The notes below the pieces were generated by a model that was given only the letters and a program-made list of their open reading frames with translations, made no database searches and was not told the DNA's origin. From positions 1-64,000 of the forward strand of contig NZ_JAKZKT010000011.1 in assembly GCF_022808645.1 (NCBI RefSeq): a stretch of DNA of 64,000 nucleotides, in the 5' to 3' direction. Position numbers and translations under genes: made by a program. This document shows, one piece after another, positions 53,967-64,000 of the stretch (its first letter is position 1; each line of letters begins with the position of its first letter). The DNA comes from Bacillus litorisediminis (GTDB lineage Bacteria; Bacillota; Bacilli; Bacillales; JC228).

Positions 53967-54030
53967 AACGGAGGGACGGTTCTTGTGTTTCATCCTCTCG
54001 TCTGAAACACAAGAACCGTCCCTATGTTTT
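53965..54030. repeat. RAYT-type repeat, paired halves (TTGTG type)
   Basis: Forward TTGTGTTTC and reverse GAAACACAA halves start at the stop codon of the permease gene. A shorter decayed core (GGGGACGGTT) follows at 54069-54078. The stretch 54079-54257 shows nothing else recognisable. Confidence 0.87.
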
Positions 54031-54257
54031 ATGTTGAAAAATATGGAATCTAGTTTAAGATATAAGTAGGGGACGGTTGACCAGAAACCTTGTAGAAAGG
54101 ATGATGCAATCCATATCTCCATTCAGTCATTACGAATATCCGCTTGTAACTTGCCCCATTAAGAGTAATTTCCTTTATCGAATACCTTCTATATTATGTA
54201 AAAAACTTCACTTACAAAATTCCAATCGACTGTTTCAGCTCTTTTAAAGGTAAAGAA

Positions 54258-54332
54258 TGTTCAGTTCTTCTGTTTTATTATGAAACACAAGAACCGTCCC
54301 CATGTTTCACCCATGTTTCCCCATGTTTCACA
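54258..54332. repeat. RAYT-type repeat upstream of the RAYT gene, with tandem CATGTTTC units
   Basis: A decayed forward half (GTTCAGTTCTTCTGTTTT from 54259) and a complete reverse half (54282-54308) are followed by CATGTTTC, present three times between 54301 and 54329. It ends about 30 bp before the transposase start. Confidence 0.8.
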
Positions 54333-54360
54333 AATACCCAATCAGAATAGTGGTGATAGA

Positions 54361-55137
54361 ATGCCCCGGATTCCCAGGGTCAAGAGTAATAGTGGTATAT
54401 ATCATATCATGCTGAGAGGTGCTAATAGGCAGGAGATATTTCACGATGATTATGATCGTAGTAGGTTTCTAGATGTTGTCGCAAAATATAAAACGCAATC
54501 TGAAATGATTATTTATGCCTGGTGTTTGATGAGTAATCATGTACACTTGCTTGTAAAAGAGGGGAATGAAGATATTTCAGTTACGATGAAGCGAATAGGT
54601 GTGAGCTTTGTTTGGTACTATAACAGCAAGTACCATACGAATGGACACCTGTTTCAAGATCGTTTCAGGAGTGAGAATGTGGAAACATATCCATATTTAT
54701 TGAGAGTGATAAGATATATTCACCAAAATCCAGTGAAAGCAGGGATAGTGGAAAGGGTGGATGCCTGGAAATGGAGCAGCTGTCGTGGCTACTACGGAAA
54801 AAGTCTTGTTTCGGAGAATTTGCTGGATCAACAATATATCCTACGTCACTTCTCTGACAATCTATTCATTGCAAAAGAAAGATTCAAAGAATTTAATGAG
54901 ATTCTAGATAACGATAGCTTTTTGGATGAGCGGGCAAGCCGGAAGAGATTAACAGATCAAGAAGCGGGAATGGAAATCAAAAAATTACTAGGCATTATGG
55001 AAATAGCACAAGTAAAGAGTCTACCTAAAACAGAACGAACCAAAGTGCTACGAACAATAAAAGAACTCAATGGACTATCACTTCGCCAGGCCTCCAGAAT
55101 TCTAGGTGTTTCCCCCTCGCTTATTAATAGGGCATGA
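54361..55137 (+). CDS. REP-associated tyrosine transposase (RAYT, Y1/HUH family)
   Basis: A 258-aa single-strand DNA transposase/nuclease. The HUH pair is His60 and His62 (MSNHVHLLVKEG), the likely nucleophile is Tyr119 (RYIHQNP), and GHLFQDRF is a RAYT mark. A C-terminal helix-turn-helix (LSLRQASRILGVSPSLI) ends the protein. ATG 54361 follows GGTGATAG. The gene is intact, flanked on both sides by GGGACGGTTCT-type palindromes, and its TGA stop forms the first bases of the downstream repeat. RAYTs are known to act on such palindromes, so it is the likely source of the dispersed copies. Confidence 0.9.
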   Translation: MPRIPRVKSNSGIYHIMLRGANRQEIFHDDYDRSRFLDVVAKYKTQSEMIIYAWCLMSNHVHLLVKEGNEDISVTMKRIGVSFVWYYNSKYHTNGHLFQDRFRSENVETYPYLLRVIRYIHQNPVKAGIVERVDAWKWSSCRGYYGKSLVSENLLDQQYILRHFSDNLFIAKERFKEFNEILDNDSFLDERASRKRLTDQEAGMEIKKLLGIMEIAQVKSLPKTERTKVLRTIKELNGLSLRQASRILGVSPSLINRA

Positions 55138-55243
55138 AACGGAGGGAAACGGAGGGACGGTTCTTCTGTTTCACATTCCATCCCCCTTTTTTAAACGTAT
55201 CTTTGTTTTCCTGCCGAAGGGTGAAAACCGTCCCTCTGTTAAA
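55136..55243. repeat. RAYT-type repeat downstream of the RAYT gene
   Basis: A forward half with a short duplication of its left end (GAAACGGAGG twice) spans 55136-55172. A decayed reverse half (AAAACCGTCCCTCTGTT) lies near 55223-55241. Confidence 0.82.
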
Positions 55244-55336
55244 TAAACAAAGAAAAGACCTATGCCAAAGAATATAATAAGATAAAGACATTATAAGGCG
55301 GGGTAAATAACTGAATCATCTGCACGGCAGTTTTTT

Positions 55337-55363
55337 GAAACGTAAGAACCGTCCCTTTGTTTC
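55337..55363 (-). repeat. RAYT-type repeat, single reverse half
   Basis: A 27-bp unit with CGTAAGAACCGTCCC, 26 bp before the methyltransferase start. Confidence 0.84.
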
Positions 55364-55389
55364 AAATTTGGATAAAAGGTTGTGGGTAA

Positions 55390-55992
55390 ATGGCTAATGA
55401 CAAGTTGATTCGAGTTTTTGATAAACAGGCGAGGATTTATGAGAGAAGAAGAAAACAGCGATCGGAAAAGAAATTTCGAGAAAGGTTGATTCCTTTTGCA
55501 AGAGGTAAAGTATTAGAGGTAGCCGTTGGTGCAGGAGCAAACTTTCCTTTTTACCCTAAGGGGGTTGAGGTTACAGCGGTTGATTTTAGTGAAGAAATGC
55601 TAAAGAAAGCAAAGGAAGCAGCCTATGAAGAAGGGGTCTCAGCGACTTTCATCCATTCCGACGTCGAAACTTTCTCATTTCCGGACCAGTCTTTTGATAC
55701 CGTGATCTCAACCTTATCCATGTGCGGATACGTGAATCCGATTAAAATGCTAGATTCCTTTAGTAAATGGTGCAAACCAGACGGACAAATACTGCTGCTC
55801 GAACATGGGATTAGTTCTAATCGACTCCTTGGTTATCTGCAAAACCTTTTAAATCCATTAAACAGGAAGATGGTAGGATGTCATCTTAACCGTGATATGG
55901 TGCACATCATTAAGCAATCGAATATAGAAATAGAAAAAATAGAACACCATTTGTTCGGCACTGTACATTTGGTTTGGGCAAAACCGAGGTGA
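55390..55992 (+). CDS. class I SAM-dependent methyltransferase
   Basis: A 200-aa Methyltransf_11-type enzyme. Motif I is VLEVAVGAGANFPFYP, the acidic residue after beta-2 lies in VTAVDFSEEM, and motif IV region is FDTVISTLSMCGYV. The substrate is unknown; phospholipid or quinone methylation are possibilities by similarity of pattern. The TGA stop is fused to a paired repeat. Confidence 0.82.
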   Translation: MANDKLIRVFDKQARIYERRRKQRSEKKFRERLIPFARGKVLEVAVGAGANFPFYPKGVEVTAVDFSEEMLKKAKEAAYEEGVSATFIHSDVETFSFPDQSFDTVISTLSMCGYVNPIKMLDSFSKWCKPDGQILLLEHGISSNRLLGYLQNLLNPLNRKMVGCHLNRDMVHIIKQSNIEIEKIEHHLFGTVHLVWAKPR

Positions 55993-56052
55993 AACAGAGG
56001 GACGGTTCTCCTGTTCAGCCAACCGTCTGAAACAGGAGAACCGTCTATTTTC
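55991..56052. repeat. RAYT-type repeat, paired halves (TCCTG type)
   Basis: The forward arm GGTTCTCCTG and reverse arm CAGGAGAACC pair exactly. The outer parts have decayed on the right side. Confidence 0.85.
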
Positions 56053-56067
56053 ACCATGAACTAAGTG

Positions 56068-56102
56068 AAAAAACCAACTCCAAGCTTAGGAGTTGGTTTT
56101 TT
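56068..56102. terminator. bidirectional rho-independent terminator
   Basis: Arms AACCAACTCC and GGAGTTGGTT, with an A-run before and a T-run after. It serves the methyltransferase and, on the other strand, the PTS gene. Confidence 0.85.
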
Positions 56103-56113
56103 CTATGGCGATT

Positions 56114-56140
56114 GAAACACAAGAACCGTCCCCATGTTTC
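56114..56140 (-). repeat. RAYT-type repeat, single reverse half
   Basis: A 27-bp unit with CACAAGAACCGTCCCC; it ends one base from the stop codon of the PTS gene. Confidence 0.85.
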
Positions 56141-56141
56141 A

Positions 56142-58043
<1,902 letters not shown>

Positions 58044-58062
58044 CTATATATTTTTGGCAAAT

Positions 58063-58151
58063 AAAAAACCTAAGCCAGGAAAAATAGCAGAACGGAAATC
58101 TCCCGCTACTTTTCTTGACTTAGGTTTTGCCTGCATAACCAGTAACAATCC
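58063..58151 (-). promoter_or_regulatory. LicT antiterminator site (RAT) and terminator before bglP
   Basis: On the minus strand GGATTGTTACTGG to GGCAAAACC (58151-58123) is a RAT site. Its end overlaps the first arm of a terminator (AAAACCTAAG with CTTAGGTTTT, 58128-58063) followed by T residues. LicT bound to the RAT would block the terminator. Confidence 0.85.
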
Positions 58152-58185
58152 TAAGATTGAACGTTATTCTATTTTCTATACCACT

Positions 58186-58221
58186 ATCATATACTTTTTT
58201 CGATAAATGTCAACGTTTTCA
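58186..58221 (-). promoter_or_regulatory. bglP promoter with CcpA cre site
   Basis: On the minus strand the cre box TGAAAACGTTGACA (58221-58208) contains the -35 TTGACA. A 16-bp spacer leads to TATGAT (58191-58186). This predicts glucose repression by CcpA. Confidence 0.7.
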
Positions 58222-58239
58222 ATTCAGATAAATTTTCAT

Positions 58240-59073
58240 TTATTGTCTATTGACGACCCTTTCAATATGAATCGTTAAATAGAGCATTTCTTCATTCGTT
58301 AATTCATGATTGTACTGATGTTTAATAAAATTTTTAATCTTCTCTGTACATTGGGCCGCTTCTTTGTGCTTTTGCTTGATCATGATATATAAATAGTCAT
58401 CGTCGTTCTCGTAATGAGTTCCTTTAAACACACGTTGAGCAAAAAATTTTAAATGGGTAATAAAACGAAAATAGTTTAAAGATTCCTCATCAAACTCTAC
58501 ATTAAAGTGATATTTAACAATATTAATGATCTGTTGAATGAATTTAGTAATATTTAGCGTAGTTGTTACATCTTCATTCATTTCAGCATTAATGATATGA
58601 ATAGCAATAAAGCCTGCTTCATCCTCTGGAAGAGATACATTGAATTTCTGATTGATTCTCTCAATAGCTTTTAGCCCAATAGTAAATTCTTCTTTGTATA
58701 ATTGTTTAATCTCCCATAACAATGCATTCTTTATTACTGCCCCTTTTTGATGCCTTTCTAAAGCAAAATTAATATGGTCGGTGAGGGAAACATATATATT
58801 TTCATTCAATTTTTTCCCTAAATTGGTTTTTGCATCATCAATAATGGCTTCTACTTCACTCATTAATTCAATGGGGACTTCCCTAAGCAGCATTTTAAAA
58901 TTATCAGAGGTCTGCTTATCCTTTAAGGCAAAGATTTTTTCAATTTTTTCTTTTTCTATTTCTTCACCTTTCTTTTTTTGAAATGCTATTCCTCTTCCCA
59001 TAACAACTAGCTCATGGCCATCCTCTTGGATGACGCTAATCACATTATTGTTAAGGACTTTATCTATTTTCAT
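58240..59073 (-). CDS. licT: BglG/LicT-family transcription antiterminator
   Basis: A 277-aa RNA-binding antiterminator with an N-terminal CAT domain (about residues 1-56, KVLNNNVISVIQ) and two PRD domains, each carrying conserved His residues (FALERHQKG and AIHIINAEMN in PRD1; YLTIHIERV in PRD2) that are phosphorylated by the PTS. ATG 59073 follows GGAAGGAGGG. It has its own RAT-terminator, so it is predicted to control itself along with bglP and bglA. Confidence 0.92.
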   Translation of the reverse strand: MKIDKVLNNNVISVIQEDGHELVVMGRGIAFQKKKGEEIEKEKIEKIFALKDKQTSDNFKMLLREVPIELMSEVEAIIDDAKTNLGKKLNENIYVSLTDHINFALERHQKGAVIKNALLWEIKQLYKEEFTIGLKAIERINQKFNVSLPEDEAGFIAIHIINAEMNEDVTTTLNITKFIQQIINIVKYHFNVEFDEESLNYFRFITHLKFFAQRVFKGTHYENDDDYLYIMIKQKHKEAAQCTEKIKNFIKHQYNHELTNEEMLYLTIHIERVVNRQ

Positions 59074-59122
59074 CAAATTGACCCTCCTTCCTCAACATCT
59101 TGCATCCTATAAAATATAAATA

Positions 59123-59204
59123 ACCTAAGCCACGTCAAAAAAAGATCCAAAAAGATCTCCATTATAAGCGACTTAGGTTTTGCCTGAAAAATCAGTAACA
59201 ATCC
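59123..59204 (-). promoter_or_regulatory. RAT site and terminator before licT
   Basis: On the minus strand GGATTGTTACTGA to GGCAAAACC (59204-59176) is a RAT. It overlaps a terminator formed by AACCTAAGTCG and the complementary GGCTTAGGTT (59179-59123). Confidence 0.82.
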
Positions 59205-59231
59205 TACTTATTTACTATAAATTTTTACTAT

Positions 59232-59268
59232 AGTATAACTTTACTCCTTATATCTGTCAACGCTTACA
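59232..59268 (-). promoter_or_regulatory. licT promoter with CcpA cre site
   Basis: On the minus strand the cre box TGTAAGCGTTGACA (59268-59255) contains the -35 TTGACA. A 17-bp spacer leads to TATACT (59237-59232). Confidence 0.75.
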
Positions 59269-59272
59269 ACTT

Positions 59273-59361
59273 GAAACAGGGGGACGGTTCTCCTGTTTCA
59301 TTAAGATATAGAGGGACGGTTTTCCTGTTTCATTGAAACAGGAGAACCGTCCCTGTGTTTC
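59273..59361. repeat. RAYT-type repeat, two forward halves and one reverse half (TCCTG type)
   Basis: GGGACGGTTCTCCTG and GGGACGGTTTTCCTG are followed by CAGGAGAACCGTCCC. The array lies three bases from the bglA stop. Confidence 0.87.
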
Positions 59362-59364
59362 CTC

Positions 59365-60957
<1,593 letters not shown>

Positions 60958-60983
60958 AATTATCCATATTCAAATACACTACT

Positions 60984-61012
60984 AATCTATCAAGACTCAT
61001 TCGCATTGTCAA
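60984..61012 (-). promoter_or_regulatory. bglA promoter
   Basis: On the minus strand TTGACA (61012-61007), a 17-bp spacer and TAGATT (60989-60984). No convincing cre box overlaps it, unlike the other two promoters of the cluster. Confidence 0.6.
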
Positions 61013-61016
61013 ACGT

Positions 61017-61080
61017 GAAACAGAGGGACGGTTCTTCTGTTTCATTCTAGGATGAAACACGGGGACGGTTCTCCTGTTTC
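61017..61080 (+). repeat. RAYT-type repeat, two forward halves in direct order
   Basis: Units at 61017-61043 (TTCTG type) and 61054-61080 (TCCTG type). They point the same way, so no long hairpin forms. Confidence 0.86.
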
Positions 61081-61136
61081 ACTTCAGGGCAGAAAAGGTA
61101 AAGAAAAACCAGGGAGATATGGCGGGAAAAGTTCTT

Positions 61137-61166
61137 TTGTTTCTTTTATAGACGAAATGGTATGAT
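61137..61166 (+). promoter_or_regulatory. possible promoter of the lactonase gene
   Basis: TTGTTT (61137-61142), an 18-bp spacer and TATGAT (61161-61166). Confidence 0.4.
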
Positions 61167-61199
61167 ATCAACTAGAAAAAATCGATAAGGAGCGATACC

Positions 61200-62240
61200 A
61201 TGACAAAATTTTTTGGATATGTTGGAACGTATACAAAAGAGGAAAGTGAAGGAGTCTATCAGTTTACGCTTGATACAGAGAAACATGAAATTACCGGTGT
61301 AAAATTAGCTGCTAAGTTAGACAACCCTACCTATTTAACGGTGAGTAATGACAAAAAGAATCTGTATGCCGTATCCAAAGAGGGAGAGAAAGGTGGAGTT
61401 ACAGCTTTTACAATAAGTCCTGAATCCGGTGAGCTGACAAAATTAAACAGCCAAGCCTCTGAAGGAGCTCCACCGTGTCATGTTAGTGTAAATCGTAACC
61501 GCACCCAAGTGGTAACCGCCAATTATCATACAACGAAAATTGAATCTTATTTGACGAATCCAGATGGATCACTCAATCCCGCGACATCTGTATTAGAGCA
61601 TCAAGGCTCTGGTCCGCATGAAAGACAGGAAAAACCACATATGCATTTTGCTGGATTTACTCCAGATGAAAGGTATGTAATTGCGGTTGACCTAGGAAGT
61701 GATCGTGTTTATACATACTCTGCGGATAAAGGGAAATTAGAGGAAGCCAAAGTTTTTGAAACAAAGCCAGGAAGCGGGCCAAGACATATTGTGTTTCATC
61801 CCAATGGAAAATTTGCTTACGTCATGACGGAGCTAAGCTCAGAAGTCATTGCGCTTCATTATAACGAAGAAGATGGAAGCTTTAGAGCGCAGCAGTACAT
61901 CTCCGCTATTCCAGAAGACTTTGAAGGGGAAAATGACGGCAGTGCCATCCATATTTCCTCTGACGGGAAATTTGTTTATGCCGGAAATCGCGGACATAAT
62001 ACCATCGCCGTATTTGAGGTCAATCAGGAATCGGGTGAACTAGGCTTGGTGGAATGGACATCAACAGAAGGGAACTGGCCACGGGACTTCGTTCTAGATC
62101 CTACAGAAGAATTTCTCATTGCTACCAACCAAAAATCAAATTCCATGACCTTATTTAGCAGAGACAAATCCACGGGCAAGTTAGCTTTACTCCAATCTGG
62201 AGTCAAAGTACCAGAGCCCGTTTGTGTCAAATTTTTGTGA
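61200..62240 (+). CDS. 6-phosphogluconolactonase, beta-propeller (YkgB/Pgl) family
   Basis: A 346-aa seven-bladed beta-propeller lactonase that hydrolyses 6-phosphogluconolactone in the pentose phosphate route. It begins FGYVGTYTKEESEGVYQF and has HMHFAGFTPDERYVIAVDLGSD and GPRHIVFHPNGKFAYV. AAGGAG precedes the ATG. The TGA stop is fused to a decayed repeat end. Confidence 0.87.
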   Translation: MTKFFGYVGTYTKEESEGVYQFTLDTEKHEITGVKLAAKLDNPTYLTVSNDKKNLYAVSKEGEKGGVTAFTISPESGELTKLNSQASEGAPPCHVSVNRNRTQVVTANYHTTKIESYLTNPDGSLNPATSVLEHQGSGPHERQEKPHMHFAGFTPDERYVIAVDLGSDRVYTYSADKGKLEEAKVFETKPGSGPRHIVFHPNGKFAYVMTELSSEVIALHYNEEDGSFRAQQYISAIPEDFEGENDGSAIHISSDGKFVYAGNRGHNTIAVFEVNQESGELGLVEWTSTEGNWPRDFVLDPTEEFLIATNQKSNSMTLFSRDKSTGKLALLQSGVKVPEPVCVKFL

Positions 62241-62392
62241 AACGGAGGTTGAAACGGAGGGACGGTTCTCCTGTTTCACTAAATAGAATGAAACAAAGGG
62301 ACGGTTCTCCTGTTTCAGTCTAACATTTTGAAACGCAAGAACCGTCCCCCTGTTTCACCCCCAATGAAACGCAAGAACCGTCCCCGTGTTTC
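62239..62392. repeat. RAYT-type repeat cluster, four halves
   Basis: A partial end at 62239 is followed by two forward halves (62251-62277 and 62290-62316, TCCTG type) and two reverse halves (62330-62356 and 62366-62392, CGCAA type). Arms of forward and reverse halves are not matched here, unlike the simple pairs. Confidence 0.87.
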
Positions 62393-62402
62393 AAATAAAC
62401 GA

Positions 62403-62431
62403 TTGACGGTTATGTGATTTTTATTTACTAT
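62403..62431 (+). promoter_or_regulatory. promoter of the S-box gene
   Basis: TTGACG (62403-62408), a 17-bp spacer and TACTAT (62426-62431), just before the riboswitch. Confidence 0.55.
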
Positions 62432-62450
62432 TAAATAAACTTTATATTGA

Positions 62451-62595
62451 CTTATCAAGAGTGGTGGAGGGAATGGCCCTGTGAAGCCCAGCAACCCATC
62501 TTTATGATGAAGGTGCTAAGTCCAGCAGAATCACAAAGGGATTCTGAAAGATAAGGTATAGTAAATCAACCTATCTTTTAGATAGGTTTTTTTTG
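62451..62595 (+). ncRNA. SAM-I (S-box) riboswitch with terminator
   Basis: The aptamer shows CTTATCAAGAG, GTGGAGGGAATGGCCC, GAAGCCCAGCAACC, GGTGCTAAGTCCAGCAG and the closing GATAAG. A terminator follows (AACCTATC with GATAGGTT, then T8 at 62587-62594). S-adenosylmethionine binding would turn off the methionine-synthesis gene downstream. The leader from 62596 to 62758 holds nothing else recognisable. Confidence 0.93.
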
Positions 62596-62758
62596 TATTT
62601 TCATGTAAATCTGTAACGGGTTTATTCAGATAAGAATAGCTATGCTTATAGTGAAAAAAGCAGTCCCTTAGTGCGAAGCTGTATCTGGATTAGGGGTTCG
62701 ATATAACGTTTAAGAGACTGAATTTTTAAAATCTTACTTATTTGGGGGTGAAACCTAC

Positions 62759-64000
62759 TTGAGTTTGCTAGAGGATTTAAAATCAAAAGTATTAATTGCG
62801 GATGGTGCAATGGGAACTCTTCTATACTCTCACGGCATTGACCGTTGCATTGACGAGTTGAATATTTCAAAGCCTGATGAAGTCCTCAAGGTACATCAAG
62901 CTTATTTAAAAGCCGGAGCACAAGTGATTCAGACCAATACGTATGGAGCCAATTACCAAAAGCTTGCCCGATATGGTCTAGAGGACCAAGTGAAAGAAAT
63001 CAATCAAGCGGCTGTCAGGATTGCCAATGAAGCTACCAATCTAAATCCAAATGCGTATGTTCTTGGGACAATAGGCGGAATTCGCGGAATCAAGAAAAGT
63101 GTAGCTAGTTTAGGAGAAATTAAACGAAGCTTCCGGGAGCAGCTTTTTTGGCTATTACAATCCGAAGTCGACGGAATTTTATTAGAAACGTATTATGACT
63201 TTGAGGAAATCTGTACGGTTTTGCAAATTGCCCGTCATGAGACCAATATTCCCATTATTGCTCAGGTATCCCTGCATGAAGTGGGTTATTTGCAGAATGG
63301 GATGGAATTATCGGATGCCTTATTCCAATTAGAACAGTTTGGCGCAGATGTAGTAGGAATGAATTGCCGATTAGGACCCCATCATACCATTCGATCTTTA
63401 GAAACGGTACCTTTACCCCAAAAAGCTTTTCTATCCGCCTATCCCAATGCAAGTTTACCGCAATATGTAGACGGTGAGTATACGTACGGAGGCGATGATG
63501 ATTATTTTGAAAAAAGTGCTTTAGCCTTATATAAGGAAGGCGTTCGGCTGATTGGAGGCTGCTGCGGTACGACCCCAAGACATATTGCAGCCTTTGCACG
63601 AGCCGTGAAAGATAAAGAACCTGTCGTGGAAAAAGTGCTTCCCGAAAGAAAGGTGCAGGTTCAATTAAAATCGTCTGGGTCTTCAGCGAAACACGTTTAT
63701 AAAAAAGCGAAAACCACAAGATCCATTATTGTTGAGTTAGATCCCCCTCGGCACTTAGATACTACTGTATTTTTTGCTGGTGCCAAAGCGTTAAAAGAGG
63801 CAGGTATTGATGCATTGACCATGGCTGATAATTCGCTGGCAACACCGCGAATCAGCAATATCGCATTAGCATCACGAATAAAAAATGATATTGGCATCCC
63901 GCCGCTTGTCCACATTGCTTGCCGGGATCGAAACTTAATTGGAATTGAATCTCATTTGATGGGACTTCACTCATTGGGAATTACGGACCTGTTAGCCGTT
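62759..64000 (+). CDS. yitJ: bifunctional homocysteine S-methyltransferase / methylenetetrahydrofolate reductase (partial)
   Basis: The first 414 codons of a YitJ-like enzyme; the gene runs off the window. TTG 62759 is the start, with GGGGGTG 8 bases upstream. Residues 1 to about 290 are the homocysteine methyltransferase domain (LIADGAMGTLLYSHG, zinc Cys residues in GMNCRLGP and IGGCCGTTPRHI). The methylenetetrahydrofolate reductase domain begins near residue 320 (IIVELDPPRHLD). S-box control fits a role in methionine synthesis. Confidence 0.9.
   Translation, partial: MSLLEDLKSKVLIADGAMGTLLYSHGIDRCIDELNISKPDEVLKVHQAYLKAGAQVIQTNTYGANYQKLARYGLEDQVKEINQAAVRIANEATNLNPNAYVLGTIGGIRGIKKSVASLGEIKRSFREQLFWLLQSEVDGILLETYYDFEEICTVLQIARHETNIPIIAQVSLHEVGYLQNGMELSDALFQLEQFGADVVGMNCRLGPHHTIRSLETVPLPQKAFLSAYPNASLPQYVDGEYTYGGDDDYFEKSALALYKEGVRLIGGCCGTTPRHIAAFARAVKDKEPVVEKVLPERKVQVQLKSSGSSAKHVYKKAKTTRSIIVELDPPRHLDTTVFFAGAKALKEAGIDALTMADNSLATPRISNIALASRIKNDIGIPPLVHIACRDRNLIGIESHLMGLHSLGITDLLAV

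Noticed and set aside
54280-54360. Longer N-terminus for the RAYT protein
   Set aside because: This stretch is the repeat and the tandem CATGTTTC units; ATG 54361 has a ribosome site and gives the family N-terminus.
62403-62431. T-box leader before the methionine gene
   Set aside because: The aptamer downstream is clearly SAM-I; no T-box sequence or specifier stem is present.

Overview
The window looks like the chromosome of a Bacillaceae bacterium (Bacillus, Neobacillus or Mesobacillus type). The evidence is strong AGGAGG ribosome sites with frequent GTG and TTG starts, a ComK-family competence regulator, LicT antiterminator sites with CcpA cre boxes, a 7-1-7 Fur box, a SAM-I (S-box) riboswitch before a YitJ-type gene, ECF vitamin transport and LplB/CarB-type sugar permeases. 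The genus is inferred, not proven.

Region 1 (about 0.5-20.8 kb) is a sugar-acid catabolic island. larE-larB-larC make the nickel-pincer cofactor. They are followed by a TRAP transporter with two solute receptors, a 2-hydroxyacid dehydrogenase, a LarA-family protein that would use the cofactor, a galactonate dehydratase (dgoD), an IlvD/Edd dehydratase, a U32-family protein, the remnant of a sugar-acid kinase, an IclR regulator, an FAH-family dehydratase, a UxaA-type two-subunit dehydratase, an alpha-ketoglutarate-semialdehyde dehydrogenase and a YagE/YjhH-type aldolase. Together they suggest uptake, epimerisation and dehydration of aldonic acids, with an oxidative exit to 2-oxoglutarate and an aldolytic exit to pyruvate. 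The same palindrome, GTTTTATA-N-TATAAAAC, lies before larE, the TRAP operon and the FAH operon, in tandem about 20 bp apart, and is the likely IclR operator.

Region 2 (20.8-31 kb) has an IS3/IS150-type element, a small sigma factor divergent from a ComK-family gene, a TerC-family membrane protein, and a five-gene minus-strand operon (M20 hydrolase, small membrane protein, sodium symporter, amidohydrolase, C45 acyltransferase) for an amidated or acylated compound. Region 3 (31.1-41.7 kb) is a LacI-controlled cluster with AtuA/DUF1446, DUF4387, a PfkB kinase, a sugar-type ABC importer whose binding-protein gene has an in-frame TGA, and two ADP-ribosylglycohydrolases. Region 4 (41.8-48.8 kb) holds a DAO-type oxidase and a GntR-controlled ECF operon with a PurM-like protein and a third ADP-ribosylglycohydrolase. 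Region 5 (48.8-54 kb) is a Fur-regulated siderophore ABC importer divergent from a ferredoxin-NADP reductase-like gene. Region 6 (54-64 kb) holds a RAYT transposase, a methyltransferase, a beta-glucoside PTS/antiterminator/phospho-beta-glucosidase cluster with a RAT-terminator before each gene, a 6-phosphogluconolactonase, and an S-box-controlled methionine gene cut by the window edge.

The most unusual signal is a dispersed palindromic repeat with core GGGACGGTTCT. About 32 half-copies of roughly 27 bp occur at 18 loci between 20.8 and 62.4 kb, mostly as head-to-head pairs that form long hairpins. Their stem bases covary between copies, they often overlap a gene's TGA stop, and they flank the RAYT gene at 54.36-55.14 kb. 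This looks like a Gram-positive REP/RAYT system. The IS3-type element has inserted into one copy, leaving a 3-bp duplication. The first 20.8 kb contains no copy, which fits later acquisition of the sugar-acid island.
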